Notes under the pieces: generated by a model
Told to the model about the DNA's origin: nothing
The model's input: the letters and a program-made list of their open reading frames with translations, nothing else
The model's database searches: none
Assembly (NCBI GenBank): GCA_009776725.1
Contig: WRNE01000001.1
Coordinates: forward strand, 45,804-109,803
Source: Coriobacteriia bacterium
Lineage (GTDB): Bacteria > Actinomycetota > Coriobacteriia > Coriobacteriales > UBA8131
Length of the DNA: 64,000 nt
Direction of reading: 5' to 3'
Program-made: the position numbers and the translations under genes
Part shown: positions 45,228-55,086 of the stretch, piece after piece
How the letters are laid out: the number at the start of each line of letters is the position of its first letter
Position numbering within the stretch: position 1 is the first letter of the stretch

Positions 45228-45941
45228 TCATGCTTCCAATGAGAGCCTTGTTACAGATACGACCTCTACTTGGCTGCCTAAGGCAGCTAGCAGGTACTGC
45301 TCAGGCCGCAAGGATCCTTCATTGGAATTGCGCAGCGAGCAAGTCAGTTGAATGGACCCGTCAGAGGCTAGGGTGCCTTCAATTGTGAAAGGCTCTATTA
45401 TGATACCATTTAGATCATAATTTTTGGCTTTGCCTTTGCTCGTAAGTGTGAGCGGGCTGCGCTCACGCAATGCGTCCAATGATGCTTGTAGGCCTTCCAG
45501 CTCTTTTGCACTGACGGCTGTGCCTTGTTCAGAGTCAGCCTGTTGCTCAGCCTGTCCCTCGTTTTGGTTGTAACGAAAAGTCACAATATAGCGATGTGCC
45601 GTATGAGTTGCTTGCAGGCCTTTCAGCTTGCTTGAGACGTATTCGACGCCTAGGACCGGAATCGCATCCCCTGCCGCAGCCTGGAGCATCCCCAAGGCCT
45701 CTTCGGGGCTGACATATTTCGTCAGCCAGACATCGAACAGCTCGTGCAGGCCGCTTGTCCCAACCGGCAAGGCCGGACTGGATGCAAAGCGCATATGACG
45801 GTTGAAGCCCTGGCTGACTGCATAAGGCAGGCCGCTTCGCCGAATCAGGCGCTCCAGCGCCCGCGACAGCTCGAGATGCGAGAGCCAGCGCAGCCGGCCT
45901 TGCTTGGCAAAGGCAATACGCAGGCGAAAACTATCACTCAT
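45228..45941 (-). CDS. DUF2344 / TIGR03936 radical-SAM-linked protein
   Basis: 237 residues opening MSDSFRLRIAFAKQGRLRWLSHLELSRALERLIRRSGLP, with GFNRHMRFASSPALPVGTSG, the hallmark of DUF2344. The partner of this protein is the TIGR03960-type radical SAM enzyme, to which it is fused in some genomes (family knowledge). ATG at 45941 is chosen: GGAGGGTGA lies 5 nt upstream and the ATG overlaps the stop of the radical SAM gene by 8 nt, implying coupling. The GTG three codons earlier lies within the ribosome site. The biochemical role of the pair is not established; tRNA or ribosome modification has been suspected. Confidence 0.92.
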   Translation of the reverse strand: MSDSFRLRIAFAKQGRLRWLSHLELSRALERLIRRSGLPYAVSQGFNRHMRFASSPALPVGTSGLHELFDVWLTKYVSPEEALGMLQAAAGDAIPVLGVEYVSSKLKGLQATHTAHRYIVTFRYNQNEGQAEQQADSEQGTAVSAKELEGLQASLDALRERSPLTLTSKGKAKNYDLNGIIIEPFTIEGTLASDGSIQLTCSLRNSNEGSLRPEQYLLAALGSQVEVVSVTRLSLEA

Positions 45942-47772
45942 GCCGCTCACCCTCCAGCTCGATCGCCACCTCTCCTACGCATACCCCACAGTCCTGGCAG
46001 TCCTCAAAGCTGCAGTCGGCAGTCGTCAGTCCCTGCATGGCCTTGTCCCATTCTTGCAGCAAGAACTCCCTCGAAACCCCGCTTAGGATATGGTCCCAGG
46101 GAAGTCTTTGGCTATCTGGATAAGACCTTTCAGCCATCTGGGCTAAATCCAGGCCGACGCTCGCAGCTGCCTCTTGCCAATGGCTGTAGTCGAACTGCTC
46201 AGTCCAAGCGGCAAAGACCGCCCCTTTCTCCCAAGCGGCCTCGATCAGGCTTGCAGCCTCCCTTCCTGCTCGGGACAAAGCCGCTTCGACCTGCGAGGCT
46301 TGGGGGTCATGCCAGCTCAAGTCGATGCCTTTGGCTATGCCTGCCTCACGGAGCAGCTTGATGCGCCTGTCGACTTCAGCCAGCGGCGCCTGTCCTAGCC
46401 ATTGGAAGGGGGTGGCGGCTTTCGGTACAAAAACCGCAATGGATATGCTCATGCGCACGTTGGCCCGTTGTTTTAGGGGAACTGAGTCTTTAGCGACCCG
46501 ATAAGCCTCATTGACCAAGTCGGCTATTGCCAAGACGTCATCGTCCGTCTCTGTGGGCAGGCCAATCATGAAATAGATCTTGCACCGCCTCCAGCCTGCC
46601 TGATAGGCGGCTTGGACAGCAGTAAACAGGCTCTCTTCGGTAACATTCTTGTTGATCACGTCACGCAGCCGCTGGCTGCCGGCCTCGGGAGCAAAAGTCA
46701 AGCCTGCTTTCTTCTCCCCAGACACCAAATGGGCCATATCGACGCCAAAAGCGTCCACACGTTGCGAGGGTATCGAGACCGAGACCCCGGTGTTCCGATA
46801 ACGCTCGTTCAAGCGCCGTAGGATCGATTCGATGCTCGAATGGTCCGTGGTCGACAGTGAAGTCAGCGAGACCTCGTCAAAACCTGTCGCTTTGATGCCT
46901 GCTGCCGCTGCAGCGACTATCTCGTTGCTGGAGCGCTCGCGGACAGGCCGATAGGTCATTCCGGCTTGGCAGAACCGGCAGCCGCGGGAACAGCCCCTGA
47001 TCACCTCCAGCGCCAAACGGTCGTGCGCCACTTCGACATAGGGTACCAGGCAAGAGGCGTAATTCTGCAGCCAATCATGTGCAAAGCCCATATAGACCCG
47101 CCGCTTGACGGGGTCGGGCTGGCCTTTATCGGACAGGGCAGGAACGTACACCCCTTCGATCTGGGACAGCGCCAGTAGAAGGTCCTTACGGGGAGAAGAC
47201 CTTAGTCGGCGATGCTCGTCAATCAGCTCTTTGATCAAGTCCTCTGCCTCGCCGATCACAAAAAGGTCGAAGAACATGGCCAGGGGCTCGGGGTTGTAAC
47301 AGACCGGGCCGCCGCCGATAACCAATGGGTAGGCCTCGTCACGGTCGCAGCTTTTATGGGGAATGCCAGCTAGGTCTAAGACCTCGACAATATTCGTGAC
47401 TGCCAATTCGTGGGGTATCGTTATGCCGATAAGGTCGAAATCGCTTAGAGGCCTGTACGACTCCAGTGAGAAGAGGGGGATCTCAGCCTCCCGCATTTGG
47501 GCAATCATGTCCAGCCAAGGTAAAAAAGCCCGCTCCGCCAGGCAGTCGTCAAGACTGTTAACGATTGCATACAACAAGGCGACTGCTTGGTTAGCCTGTC
47601 CGATCTCATAGGTGTCAGGGTACACGAACACCGACTTATAGCCAGCGTCGGCCTTTATTACCCGATTGTACTCATGGTCGATGTAGCGGGACGGCCTCTC
47701 GACATTGGCCAGAAGCGCTTCGACGCGAGGCCATAATGACGTGTCAGGCCTAAGGTTGTCAGTAGCCATCAT
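45934..47772 (-). CDS. TIGR03960-family radical SAM protein
   Basis: 612 residues with an N-terminal B12-binding-like segment, then the radical SAM cluster motif CSRGCRFC (about residues 261-268), which binds a 4Fe-4S cluster for SAM cleavage. Other landmarks are LWPRVEALLANVERPSRYI near the start, GEAEDLI, FAPEAGSQRLRDVINK and KIYFMIGLPTETDDD. The C-terminus has a Cys-rich CSFEDCQDCGVC, possibly an additional metal site. Start: tandem ATG at 47772 and 47769 with GAGGA upstream, overlapping the 3' end of the preceding gene by 14 nt. The longer frame to 47850 would overlap that gene much more and lacks a site. The reaction is unknown. Confidence 0.9.
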   Translation of the reverse strand: MMATDNLRPDTSLWPRVEALLANVERPSRYIDHEYNRVIKADAGYKSVFVYPDTYEIGQANQAVALLYAIVNSLDDCLAERAFLPWLDMIAQMREAEIPLFSLESYRPLSDFDLIGITIPHELAVTNIVEVLDLAGIPHKSCDRDEAYPLVIGGGPVCYNPEPLAMFFDLFVIGEAEDLIKELIDEHRRLRSSPRKDLLLALSQIEGVYVPALSDKGQPDPVKRRVYMGFAHDWLQNYASCLVPYVEVAHDRLALEVIRGCSRGCRFCQAGMTYRPVRERSSNEIVAAAAAGIKATGFDEVSLTSLSTTDHSSIESILRRLNERYRNTGVSVSIPSQRVDAFGVDMAHLVSGEKKAGLTFAPEAGSQRLRDVINKNVTEESLFTAVQAAYQAGWRRCKIYFMIGLPTETDDDVLAIADLVNEAYRVAKDSVPLKQRANVRMSISIAVFVPKAATPFQWLGQAPLAEVDRRIKLLREAGIAKGIDLSWHDPQASQVEAALSRAGREAASLIEAAWEKGAVFAAWTEQFDYSHWQEAAASVGLDLAQMAERSYPDSQRLPWDHILSGVSREFLLQEWDKAMQGLTTADCSFEDCQDCGVCVGEVAIELEGERHE

Positions 47773-48733
47773 CAATATCCTCATTAAAACCAAGGAGCCC
47801 CAGCGTGTTGCTTGTCTCGGCAAGCCCTTCGCCGTCGCTTGCTGTACCATCCTCGTTTAACGGGCTTTCGCTGAAAAAGCCTTGTTCTACTAAATCCAGG
47901 TACAGCTCGGACACTCGGCCTAAGGCTAGAGTCCCCAAATACCCAACGGTGCCTTTGACCGCCCAACTGATAGCGGGCATCAGCCTCACCAGCTGACGGG
48001 CCAATCCCCGCCAAAAAAACCCTTGGCCGACCAAAGCTGCTAGTTTTATATATGTTTGGCTGTTGCGGTCGACATCATAGATTGCCTGCAGGCGAAAGAA
48101 CATGCGCATCTGGTTAAGCAGCAGTATGGGAAGGTCGGTTCCCGGAATAAACGACACTAAGGCGATAGCCCCGTTCTGCATTGAGGCTTGGCCGACGATG
48201 TCTAAGGTCAAGGCCTTGCGCATAAAAGCCAGGCCGCGTGCCCAAGCCAGACGGTTATCGGACTGGTTGTCAATCATCCATCTGGCCAGATTCAAGAACA
48301 AGGCATTCAAGCCTTCCTTGGCAAGCAGCTCGTCACTTATGGCTATCAGGCAGGCCGTGTCTATTTGCAGGTTCGAAGGCCATCCATAGACAAAGTTTGT
48401 GACATTTTCGGCAACGATGACGACGGGGGCATAACGGGCATTGGCTAGATACAGCTCGGCGACCAACTCAGACTTGTTCGCTAATATGACAACCAGGTCA
48501 GCCTGGCCGGGAGTAAGGGGAAGGCTGGCATTGGCATCTAGGCTAAAGACACGGAGCGAGACCGAGACATTGTCGTTTAAGGGATAAAAGGACTGCCTGG
48601 CCAGCACCCGCATGGGCTCGCTTAAAGACTCGTCCACATAGACCTGCAAATGCAGTGCCTTGTCGCTTTCCTCGTTGATCCCGGCAATGAGCTTTAGGGT
48701 ATTTAGTATATTGATGGGTAATGCACTAGCCAT
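47759..48733 (-). CDS. DUF697-like membrane-associated protein
   Basis: 324 residues. The central segment ALVSFIPGTDLPILLLNQMRMFFRLQAIYDVD matches the DUF697 / YcjF-type signature, and two hydrophobic stretches follow (LAALVGQGFFWRGLA, GTVGYLGTLALGRV). The N-terminal ~130 residues resemble a nucleotide-binding-like alpha/beta domain but lack a P-loop. It lies 35 bp after rodA and overlaps the radical SAM gene, so it is transcribed with the elongation genes. This position suggests a membrane-proximal role in envelope growth, which is inference. Confidence 0.7.
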   Translation of the reverse strand: MASALPINILNTLKLIAGINEESDKALHLQVYVDESLSEPMRVLARQSFYPLNDNVSVSLRVFSLDANASLPLTPGQADLVVILANKSELVAELYLANARYAPVVIVAENVTNFVYGWPSNLQIDTACLIAISDELLAKEGLNALFLNLARWMIDNQSDNRLAWARGLAFMRKALTLDIVGQASMQNGAIALVSFIPGTDLPILLLNQMRMFFRLQAIYDVDRNSQTYIKLAALVGQGFFWRGLARQLVRLMPAISWAVKGTVGYLGTLALGRVSELYLDLVEQGFFSESPLNEDGTASDGEGLAETSNTLGLLGFNEDIDDGY

Positions 48734-48768
48734 TTAAACTCCGTTCGCCTTTTATGACTTAAATACTA

Positions 48769-50004
48769 TCACTTGTCGATATTCCGGATAATTGCGGTAT
48801 TGATAGACGGCCTTGCCTGTGCATCCAAAGCCGACCGCATACTGATTGAGGCAATCAGGCCGACAGCACAGAAATTGACTACCATGAATGACGAGCCGTA
48901 GCTCATAAAAGGCAGCGGTATGCCGGTTATCGGCATCAGTCCGCAGGTCATGCCGATATTCTGCAAGACTTGAAAGACCCACATGCCAATACAGCCGGCA
49001 ACGATCAAGGCCCCAAAGGCATCAGCCCGCAGGGCAACGCGCAGGCATATCAGGATCAAGGCCACATAGAGGCTGATCAGGACCAAGGCGCCAAAGAAGC
49101 CGAACTCCTCTGCTAGCACACAGAAAATAAAGTCGGTCGGTGCTGCCGGCAGGAAGCCTAGGCCGGACTGGGTTCCCTGCATGTACCCTACGCCTGTCCA
49201 CCCGCCAGAGCCGATGGCGATCTTCGACTGCCGTAGGTTGTAGCCGAGCCCCGTGGGGTCGAGGTCCTCGTTTAAAAAGACCAACAAGCGGTTTACTTGG
49301 TATTCCTTTAGTAAGACATCGCGTCCAAAGAAACCGTCCAAAATCGGGTCGACCGTCAGGACGCCGATGACGAAAACCGAGCCAATGACCACAGTCAGGG
49401 CAATGTACCAGCGGTTTGCCCCGCCAACGAACAGCACTGTCATGCCAATCGCCAAATAGACCAAAGCCGTCCCGAGGTCGGGCTGGACCATCACACAGAC
49501 CATCGGGACAAACATGTACCCCAGGCATTTCAAATACTCCCTGCTTGACCCGAGCTTGCCTTTGTACTTGGCAAGCAGCGAGGCCATCATCAAGATCACG
49601 ATAATCTTCGCGAACTCGCTAGGCTGCACCTGCTGGCCGAAAATGCTGATCCATCTGCGCCCTCCGTCAACCTCGTCTCCGAGCCCTGGTACCATCGGAG
49701 CGACAAGGAACAATATGGATAAGACCAGAAGCGGGCCTGAAAACCTCTCCCATTGGCGATAGTCAAAGGCCCAAAAGGCCACCATCAGACCAATGCTTAT
49801 CCCAACTCCCATCAATTGCCGGTTAAACGAATAGAGCGAACGGCCCTGGGTTGCGCTGCGCACAGTCAGGAGGCCGATGCAGACCAAAGCAAAAGCAACC
49901 AACAGCAAGAGCCAGTTGATGCTGAAGAACACTCGACGAAACGTCGAGCTGTTGTCTGACCGGATCCGGGCTAAAGGCTCCTTGCCGATTGTTATACCGG
50001 CCAT
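48769..50004 (-). CDS. rodA: RodA/FtsW-family peptidoglycan glycosyltransferase
   Basis: 411 residues, polytopic membrane protein of the SEDS family that polymerises lipid II during elongation. Landmarks include VDGGRRWI, QPSEFAKI, VQPDLGTALV, AIGSGGWTGVGYMQGTQ, FLPAAPTDFIFCVLAEEFG and the C-terminal GIPLPFMSYGSS. Adjacent mrdA encodes the cognate transpeptidase, so the pair forms the elongasome synthase. ATG at 50004 overlaps the mrdA stop (TGATG), with GGTGAG upstream; a GTG at 50007 is the alternative. RodA rather than FtsW is inferred from the mre-mrdA context. Confidence 0.93.
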   Translation of the reverse strand: MAGITIGKEPLARIRSDNSSTFRRVFFSINWLLLLVAFALVCIGLLTVRSATQGRSLYSFNRQLMGVGISIGLMVAFWAFDYRQWERFSGPLLVLSILFLVAPMVPGLGDEVDGGRRWISIFGQQVQPSEFAKIIVILMMASLLAKYKGKLGSSREYLKCLGYMFVPMVCVMVQPDLGTALVYLAIGMTVLFVGGANRWYIALTVVIGSVFVIGVLTVDPILDGFFGRDVLLKEYQVNRLLVFLNEDLDPTGLGYNLRQSKIAIGSGGWTGVGYMQGTQSGLGFLPAAPTDFIFCVLAEEFGFFGALVLISLYVALILICLRVALRADAFGALIVAGCIGMWVFQVLQNIGMTCGLMPITGIPLPFMSYGSSFMVVNFCAVGLIASISMRSALDAQARPSINTAIIRNIDK

Positions 50005-52097
50005 CACCGCTCACCAGACCCTTTGCCGGCATGCACCGGGCCAATATCGACGTTGTAGATACTGGCCAGGGTGTGTTGTACAGCCTGCATGGCTACGCTG
50101 TCGCCGGTCCCTGCCTGCTCCACCACGCAAGCAACACAATACTTGGGGTTCTCAGCAGGGGCATAGGCGACAAACCATGAGCAAGTCTCTTTGGCCGAAG
50201 TAATCTCCCCCGTACCGGTTTTAGCCAGGACCTGGACTGGGAAGTTGGTAAAAGGCTCCCCGTTGCGGTCGACTATCCTGCGAAAGGCCTCTTCCATACG
50301 GCGGATACTTTTTTCTTCAAACTCTGGTTGGACGTCGCTCTCGCGTGTCTCATAACTCTTTACGGTAGTGCCTTGCTCGTCGATAACCCGGTGAAAGAGA
50401 TGGGGCTTGAGCATTTTGCGCCTTGCTATACCAGCGTAGCCGTTACAAATCTGCAAAGGGGTGACCAGGAGGTCGCCCTGGCCGATGATCATGTTCGCCA
50501 TGTCCCCGCCCCACCAGTCAGCCTCCTCAGGTGCGTTCTTGAACATATCCAGCTTCCATTGGGCGTCTGGAACCCTGCCGCTGGACTCGCCGAGGCCGTC
50601 CAAACCCGTGACGGAGCCAAAGCCCCAGCTACGCAAATACGACTGCAGCTCATTGAAACGCTCGGTCTTCTCCCCATCCATGGCTTGCCAACGACGGTAG
50701 AAATTCGCTGCTAGGTCGTAGAAAAAGACATCGCAAGACTGGTTAAGGGCCTCTTCGAAGTCCAAAGTGCCGTGTTGGTAGGGGTAGTAATGGTAGATCC
50801 AGCATTGCATGCCCCATTGGCGGCCATACTCCTCCCATATGCCGCTGCAGTAGCAGGTCGTGTGGTCGTTGATCAGCCCGTACTGGAAGCCAGCCAGCGA
50901 TGTGAACGCTTTGAATGTCGACGCAGCAGGGTACCGGCCATGGGTCACCCGGTTCAACAAGGGGTTGTCAGCGTCCGGGTCGTTTAACGAGTCCCATAGC
51001 TCCTGCGAGATGCCTTGGGTGAAGAGCTCGGGATTATATGTCGGGTATGACGACATCGCCAATATCCCGCCGTCCTCGATGTCCATAGCCACCAGGGCAC
51101 CGGCGTTGCAGAACTCGCGGCCGATCTCACGGGCGGAGAAGATGATCTGCTGCAGTATCGTGTCTGTAGCCCTTTGCAGCTCCAGGTCGATGGTCAAACA
51201 GACATCGGCCCCATTGACCGGGGGGATCTCTTCTATCAAGGCAGTGGGGTTGCCATAGACATCGACTTGGTAGACATGGGCGCCTTTTTTACCGGTCAAG
51301 TAGGAGTCGAAGACCCACTCTGCCCCGGTCTTGCCTACGTAGTCCTCCCCTGTCAGCTCGCTGTCTTGGTCGAGCTTGGCCAGCTCGTCTTCAGTGATCG
51401 GGCCGATGTAGCCTAAGACATGGGCACCCATGGAGTCAAAGGGATAATAGCGGGCAGCGCTGTCTTTGACGGTGACGTTCTCGAACATATGGGGATGAGA
51501 ACGAATATAGGCTGCAGCCCGCATGCTAATGTCAGAAGCCAAGACCCGGTCAGACGAAACTGCTAGGCGGTCATCCAGCAGCTTTTGGCGGATGACTTCT
51601 TTAGGAATGCCTAAAACCAAGGAGAGCCGGTAAACCAGGTTGCGGTCGTCAGCGACACTGCGAGGCGCGGTGACTAGGAGAGTAGGCCTATTGCCAACCA
51701 TTTCCCGCCCTTTACGGTCGAGGATCCTGCCCCTGATCGCCGGAACGCTGACTACAGAGCGTCGGTTTAGCTCTGCCTGCTCTTTATAGTAGTCTCCCCA
51801 GATCAGTTGAAGCGACCAAAGCTTGGCGATCAAGGCGCCAAAGACGCTACTGGCCAAAATGCCTAACAGATATATGCGCATGCGGTTCTTGTCTTGGCTG
51901 GGCTCTGGCTGGAGCATCTCGTCCTTAGGCATGTCGATGTTCGCAGAGCCTGTCAGGTCGGCAGCCCGTCCGAAGCTTTTTCGCACCACCAACTCTCTAG
52001 GCCGGCGGCTACGGACCTCTAGGACGGACAGGATAACAAGCATAGAGACGATAAACGTGACGATACCGATAATGATCGAGATAACTTCAGGCCTCAT
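50004..52097 (-). CDS. mrdA: Penicillin-binding protein 2 (class B transpeptidase)
   Basis: 697 residues. The transpeptidase motifs are S393-TFK (nucleophile Ser), SCD at 454-456 and KTG at 626-628. A PBP dimerisation domain precedes them (IRGRILDRKGREMVGNRP). It cross-links peptidoglycan with RodA. Unusually, there are two N-terminal hydrophobic helices (about residues 5-27 and 74-92), separated by a charged linker, where most PBP2 proteins have one. This implies an N-out topology or an uncleaved extra anchor. It is followed directly by rodA and lies 88 bp after mreD. Confidence 0.93.
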   Translation of the reverse strand: MRPEVISIIIGIVTFIVSMLVILSVLEVRSRRPRELVVRKSFGRAADLTGSANIDMPKDEMLQPEPSQDKNRMRIYLLGILASSVFGALIAKLWSLQLIWGDYYKEQAELNRRSVVSVPAIRGRILDRKGREMVGNRPTLLVTAPRSVADDRNLVYRLSLVLGIPKEVIRQKLLDDRLAVSSDRVLASDISMRAAAYIRSHPHMFENVTVKDSAARYYPFDSMGAHVLGYIGPITEDELAKLDQDSELTGEDYVGKTGAEWVFDSYLTGKKGAHVYQVDVYGNPTALIEEIPPVNGADVCLTIDLELQRATDTILQQIIFSAREIGREFCNAGALVAMDIEDGGILAMSSYPTYNPELFTQGISQELWDSLNDPDADNPLLNRVTHGRYPAASTFKAFTSLAGFQYGLINDHTTCYCSGIWEEYGRQWGMQCWIYHYYPYQHGTLDFEEALNQSCDVFFYDLAANFYRRWQAMDGEKTERFNELQSYLRSWGFGSVTGLDGLGESSGRVPDAQWKLDMFKNAPEEADWWGGDMANMIIGQGDLLVTPLQICNGYAGIARRKMLKPHLFHRVIDEQGTTVKSYETRESDVQPEFEEKSIRRMEEAFRRIVDRNGEPFTNFPVQVLAKTGTGEITSAKETCSWFVAYAPAENPKYCVACVVEQAGTGDSVAMQAVQHTLASIYNVDIGPVHAGKGSGER

Positions 52098-52185
52098 AGG
52101 CGATCAGTACCCTTTTTTTGAGCCTGCGCGGCTGCAATAAGTCTTATTTGAACACATAGACGCTCTCTATCCTGTATAGGCAAGC

Positions 52186-52734
52186 CTAAATAGGAGGCAA
52201 CTTGTCTTTCAACGAGCTGCCTGGCTTCGTACTTAATATATACCCTGCTTGCGTATTGCTCACCTTCAACAATGGCAGGAACACTAAAGCAGCTACCATA
52301 TCATATAGTCCCCCAGGAATGACCTTGCTGACCAATGAGTGCACCAAATCGATATCATAGCCAATAATAGACATAAACAAAGCGATAAGGAACTCTCCAA
52401 CGAACAAGGCGACAGAAAGGGCAATGTAGCGGGTCGAGGTGCTGTTGGTCATGGTCATAGTCGAGACGGGGCTGATGGCATAGGCTACGAGGCAATAGGT
52501 CATAGCCCTTATCCCCAAAGGGCTGCCAGACGCCAGGTCGACCAAAGCCCCTAAGACGAAGCTGGAGACGGTAGCAGACGTCTGGGAGACCCTCATGGCG
52601 TTGGCGACTACAAAACAAAGGGCAACATCGGCAGCCACACCGGCTATGGCCAGGTTAGGGGCAATAGCCACCTGGAGGACAAAAGCAACGATGAAGCCCA
52701 ATACCGTCGTCTTGGAATTGGCGCTTGGGTTCAT
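52186..52734 (-). CDS. mreD: Rod-shape determining protein MreD
   Basis: 182 residues with about five hydrophobic helices and the MreD-like stretch VLGALVDLASGSPLGIRAMTYCLVAY. MreD is an integral membrane part of the elongation complex. The start ATG at 52734 overlaps the mreC stop in an ATGA arrangement. A longer frame reaching 52794 lies wholly in mreC coding DNA and is not used. Assigned by topology plus position between mreC and mrdA. Confidence 0.9.
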   Translation of the reverse strand: MNPSANSKTTVLGFIVAFVLQVAIAPNLAIAGVAADVALCFVVANAMRVSQTSATVSSFVLGALVDLASGSPLGIRAMTYCLVAYAISPVSTMTMTNSTSTRYIALSVALFVGEFLIALFMSIIGYDIDLVHSLVSKVIPGGLYDMVAALVFLPLLKVSNTQAGYILSTKPGSSLKDKLPPI

Positions 52735-53696
52735 TTTGCCCTCCACGAGGCTGCTTGCGCCTTTGGCAGCAGGCTTTGTGGCCTGACCAGGCAATTTGGC
52801 AAGCGCTGGCCATTTGACTCGTCATATGGGCCTTCTTGGTTTGGGCCTCCCGGTAAAATCTCCGACTCGCTGCCGATAATCACTAGGACTTCCTCGAAGC
52901 TGCCTACCCTGTCCAGTGGCTTTATAGTAATCGTCTGATAGATGTCTGAGGGGAGAAAACTGACGCTTTGCACGGTGCCGACCGGTATGCCTTTGGGATA
53001 AACCCCGCCAAGCCCACTGGTGACGATGGTCATCCCCGGCTCGACGTTGACGTCCAAGCCGATGTAGCGTAGGAAGAGCGTCCCGTCAGACGAGCCTTCC
53101 ATGACGCCGTCGGTGCGGGTAGCCTGCAGGTAGACTGCCACCCCGCTGCTTTGGTCGGTGATCAGCAAGACGACTGCGCTGATCGGGCCGGCACTTTGGA
53201 TCCTGCCAATCACCCCGTTGGCGCTCATCACAGGCATTCCTACCCGAACTCCGGCATTTGTCCCTTTGTTGATGGTGATTGTGCGGTTCCAAGGGTCGGT
53301 ACTGCGGCTGATGACCCTAGCGCCAACCGCTTCGAGCCCATAAACGTCCGAGAGCCCGTATAGCTCAGAGAGGCGTTCGACCTCTTGCTCGTATTCTTGC
53401 AGGCGAATCACCTCTGACCTGAGGTATGCGTTCTCGTCCTGCATTGCCTCGATCTCTGAGTTTGACAGCCCCTTGGTGTTTATCATCTTGCTGGCAGACC
53501 GAATGGGCGAGGTCAAGGCATTACCGATGGTCTGCAAAGGGGCAGTCACGATGGAGAAGGCATCCCGGCTTTTATGCAAGGGGCCGTCGTTTCCCTCACG
53601 CACCCAGACTGTCATGGATATTATCGAAAGCAAGCAGCAGACAATCAATACAGCTGTCGAGGAGGGGCCTTTGGGTTTTTGGTCGATAAGAACCAT
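52731..53696 (-). CDS. mreC: Rod-shape determining protein MreC
   Basis: 321 residues: an N-terminal membrane anchor (about 13-32), a coiled coil (about 80-115), then the two beta-barrel domains, with VISRSTDPWNRTITINKGTNAGVRVGMPV, GVIGRI and LLITDQSSGVAV. MreC links the cytoplasmic MreB filaments to the extracellular synthases. A short Pro/Gln-rich tail follows. It begins an overlapping run mreC-mreD and is 158 bp downstream of mreB. Confidence 0.95.
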   Translation of the reverse strand: MVLIDQKPKGPSSTAVLIVCCLLSIISMTVWVREGNDGPLHKSRDAFSIVTAPLQTIGNALTSPIRSASKMINTKGLSNSEIEAMQDENAYLRSEVIRLQEYEQEVERLSELYGLSDVYGLEAVGARVISRSTDPWNRTITINKGTNAGVRVGMPVMSANGVIGRIQSAGPISAVVLLITDQSSGVAVYLQATRTDGVMEGSSDGTLFLRYIGLDVNVEPGMTIVTSGLGGVYPKGIPVGTVQSVSFLPSDIYQTITIKPLDRVGSFEEVLVIIGSESEILPGGPNQEGPYDESNGQRLPNCLVRPQSLLPKAQAASWRAK

Positions 53697-53854
53697 CAGC
53701 TTGATGTCACCAGCTAGTTTTGGGGCTACAAAGCAGTGCCCTTATCCACATAAAAACGCAGCAGGGCCAAAGCATCGTTACAATACCGGCGTTCATGCTT
53801 TGCTTGATTTGCTTGATATAAGCACCATTGACGAGATTGATCCTGGTGTTTGGC

Positions 53855-54895
53855 TTAACGTTGGGTGTAAGAGCGTTGTAATGCTTGCGGGTTTTCCAGA
53901 GCTCGCACACAACCGACCACAACATTGGTAAAGGCAGTGTCTGAAGCATAAACTGGAACCTCCAGTTCGTTAGTCAAGTAAGTGTCTAGCATTCTCAGCA
54001 TCCCCCCTCCACCGGTTAGCAGCACTCCGTTTCTAATAATATCACCGGCTAGGTCAGGATCGGTCTCGAGGAATGTCTCTTTTATTGCTATCAAAATGTC
54101 TTGCAAGGGGGCCCTCATACCCTCACGTACGTCCTCAGACTGTATGACCTCACTGCGCGGCAGGTTGGTCGACATGTCACGGCCGGAGATCTCCATATCG
54201 AGCTCGCCTGTAGCTATTGGCATAGCACTACCTATAGCTATTTTGATATCCTCTGCTGTGCGAACCCCGATATTTAGCCCATATACCTCACGGATGTGCC
54301 TGGCAACCGCCTCGTCGAACTCGTTGCCAGCCACCCTTGTGGAGTTTGATGTGACAATCCCCCCTAATGAGATGACTGCTATTTCTGTCGTACCACCCCC
54401 TATGTCGACTACCATCGACCCTGTCGGCTCCTCAACAGGCAGTCCTGCACCGATTGCTGCTGCCATAGGCTCTTCGATCAGGTACGCCTGGCGCGCCCCG
54501 GCTTGGATTGTTGCCTCGAAGACTGCGCGCTTCTCCACAGAGGTCACTCCGCAGGGTATGCAAATGACTATCCGGGGCTTTGGCTGCCAGAAGCGCGACC
54601 GTGGGTTTGCCTTTTGGATAAAATAGGAAAGCATGGCCTCCGTAACATCATAGTCAGCGATTACGCCATCGGAAAGCGGTTTTTCAACAGAGATGTTTCC
54701 TGGATTTCGACCGATCATCTCTCGTGCCTCTGTACCGACCGAGAGTACGCGATTTGCGTCGGTATCAATGGCCACCACGGAAGGCTCGTTCAATACAATG
54801 CCCTCGCCTGGGATAGCTACCAACGTATTAGCGGTTCCCAGGTCAATAGCCATGTCTATGCTCCACCTATTAAACAAATCATCAAAAATTGACAT
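53855..54895 (-). CDS. mreB: Cell-shape actin homologue MreB
   Basis: 346 residues. Actin-fold nucleotide motifs are DLGTANTLVAIPGEGI (phosphate 1), VVDIGGGTTEIAVISLGG (phosphate 2) and LLTGGGGMLRMLD (adenosine). MreB filaments position the elongation machinery along the cell. The presence of a full mreBCD-mrdA-rodA set predicts rod shape. The ribosome site ahead of the ATG is weak (GTAAGCCC). The 158-bp gap before mreC may contain a further promoter. Confidence 0.97.
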   Translation of the reverse strand: MSIFDDLFNRWSIDMAIDLGTANTLVAIPGEGIVLNEPSVVAIDTDANRVLSVGTEAREMIGRNPGNISVEKPLSDGVIADYDVTEAMLSYFIQKANPRSRFWQPKPRIVICIPCGVTSVEKRAVFEATIQAGARQAYLIEEPMAAAIGAGLPVEEPTGSMVVDIGGGTTEIAVISLGGIVTSNSTRVAGNEFDEAVARHIREVYGLNIGVRTAEDIKIAIGSAMPIATGELDMEISGRDMSTNLPRSEVIQSEDVREGMRAPLQDILIAIKETFLETDPDLAGDIIRNGVLLTGGGGMLRMLDTYLTNELEVPVYASDTAFTNVVVGCVRALENPQALQRSYTQR

Positions 54896-55086
54896 GGGCT
54901 TACTTTCTATTAACTATTAATATGACAGGGTGCTTGTTAAAAACTCACACCCTGTTGTAGTCGGTAAACGCACTAAATTGTAGCATATGCATATTAACCA
55001 GCATAATTGCTGTTTGAAGATTGGCAAATTGGGGGCCCTTGGCAAATATCTGCCTAAAGCCTTAGGGTCCCTGTTTTGGATGCGGT

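Noticed and set aside
50728..50740. SCD instead of SxN in the PBP2 active site
   Set aside because: SxD at this motif is, as far as I recall, usual for PBP2-type enzymes, so it is not treated as a defect.
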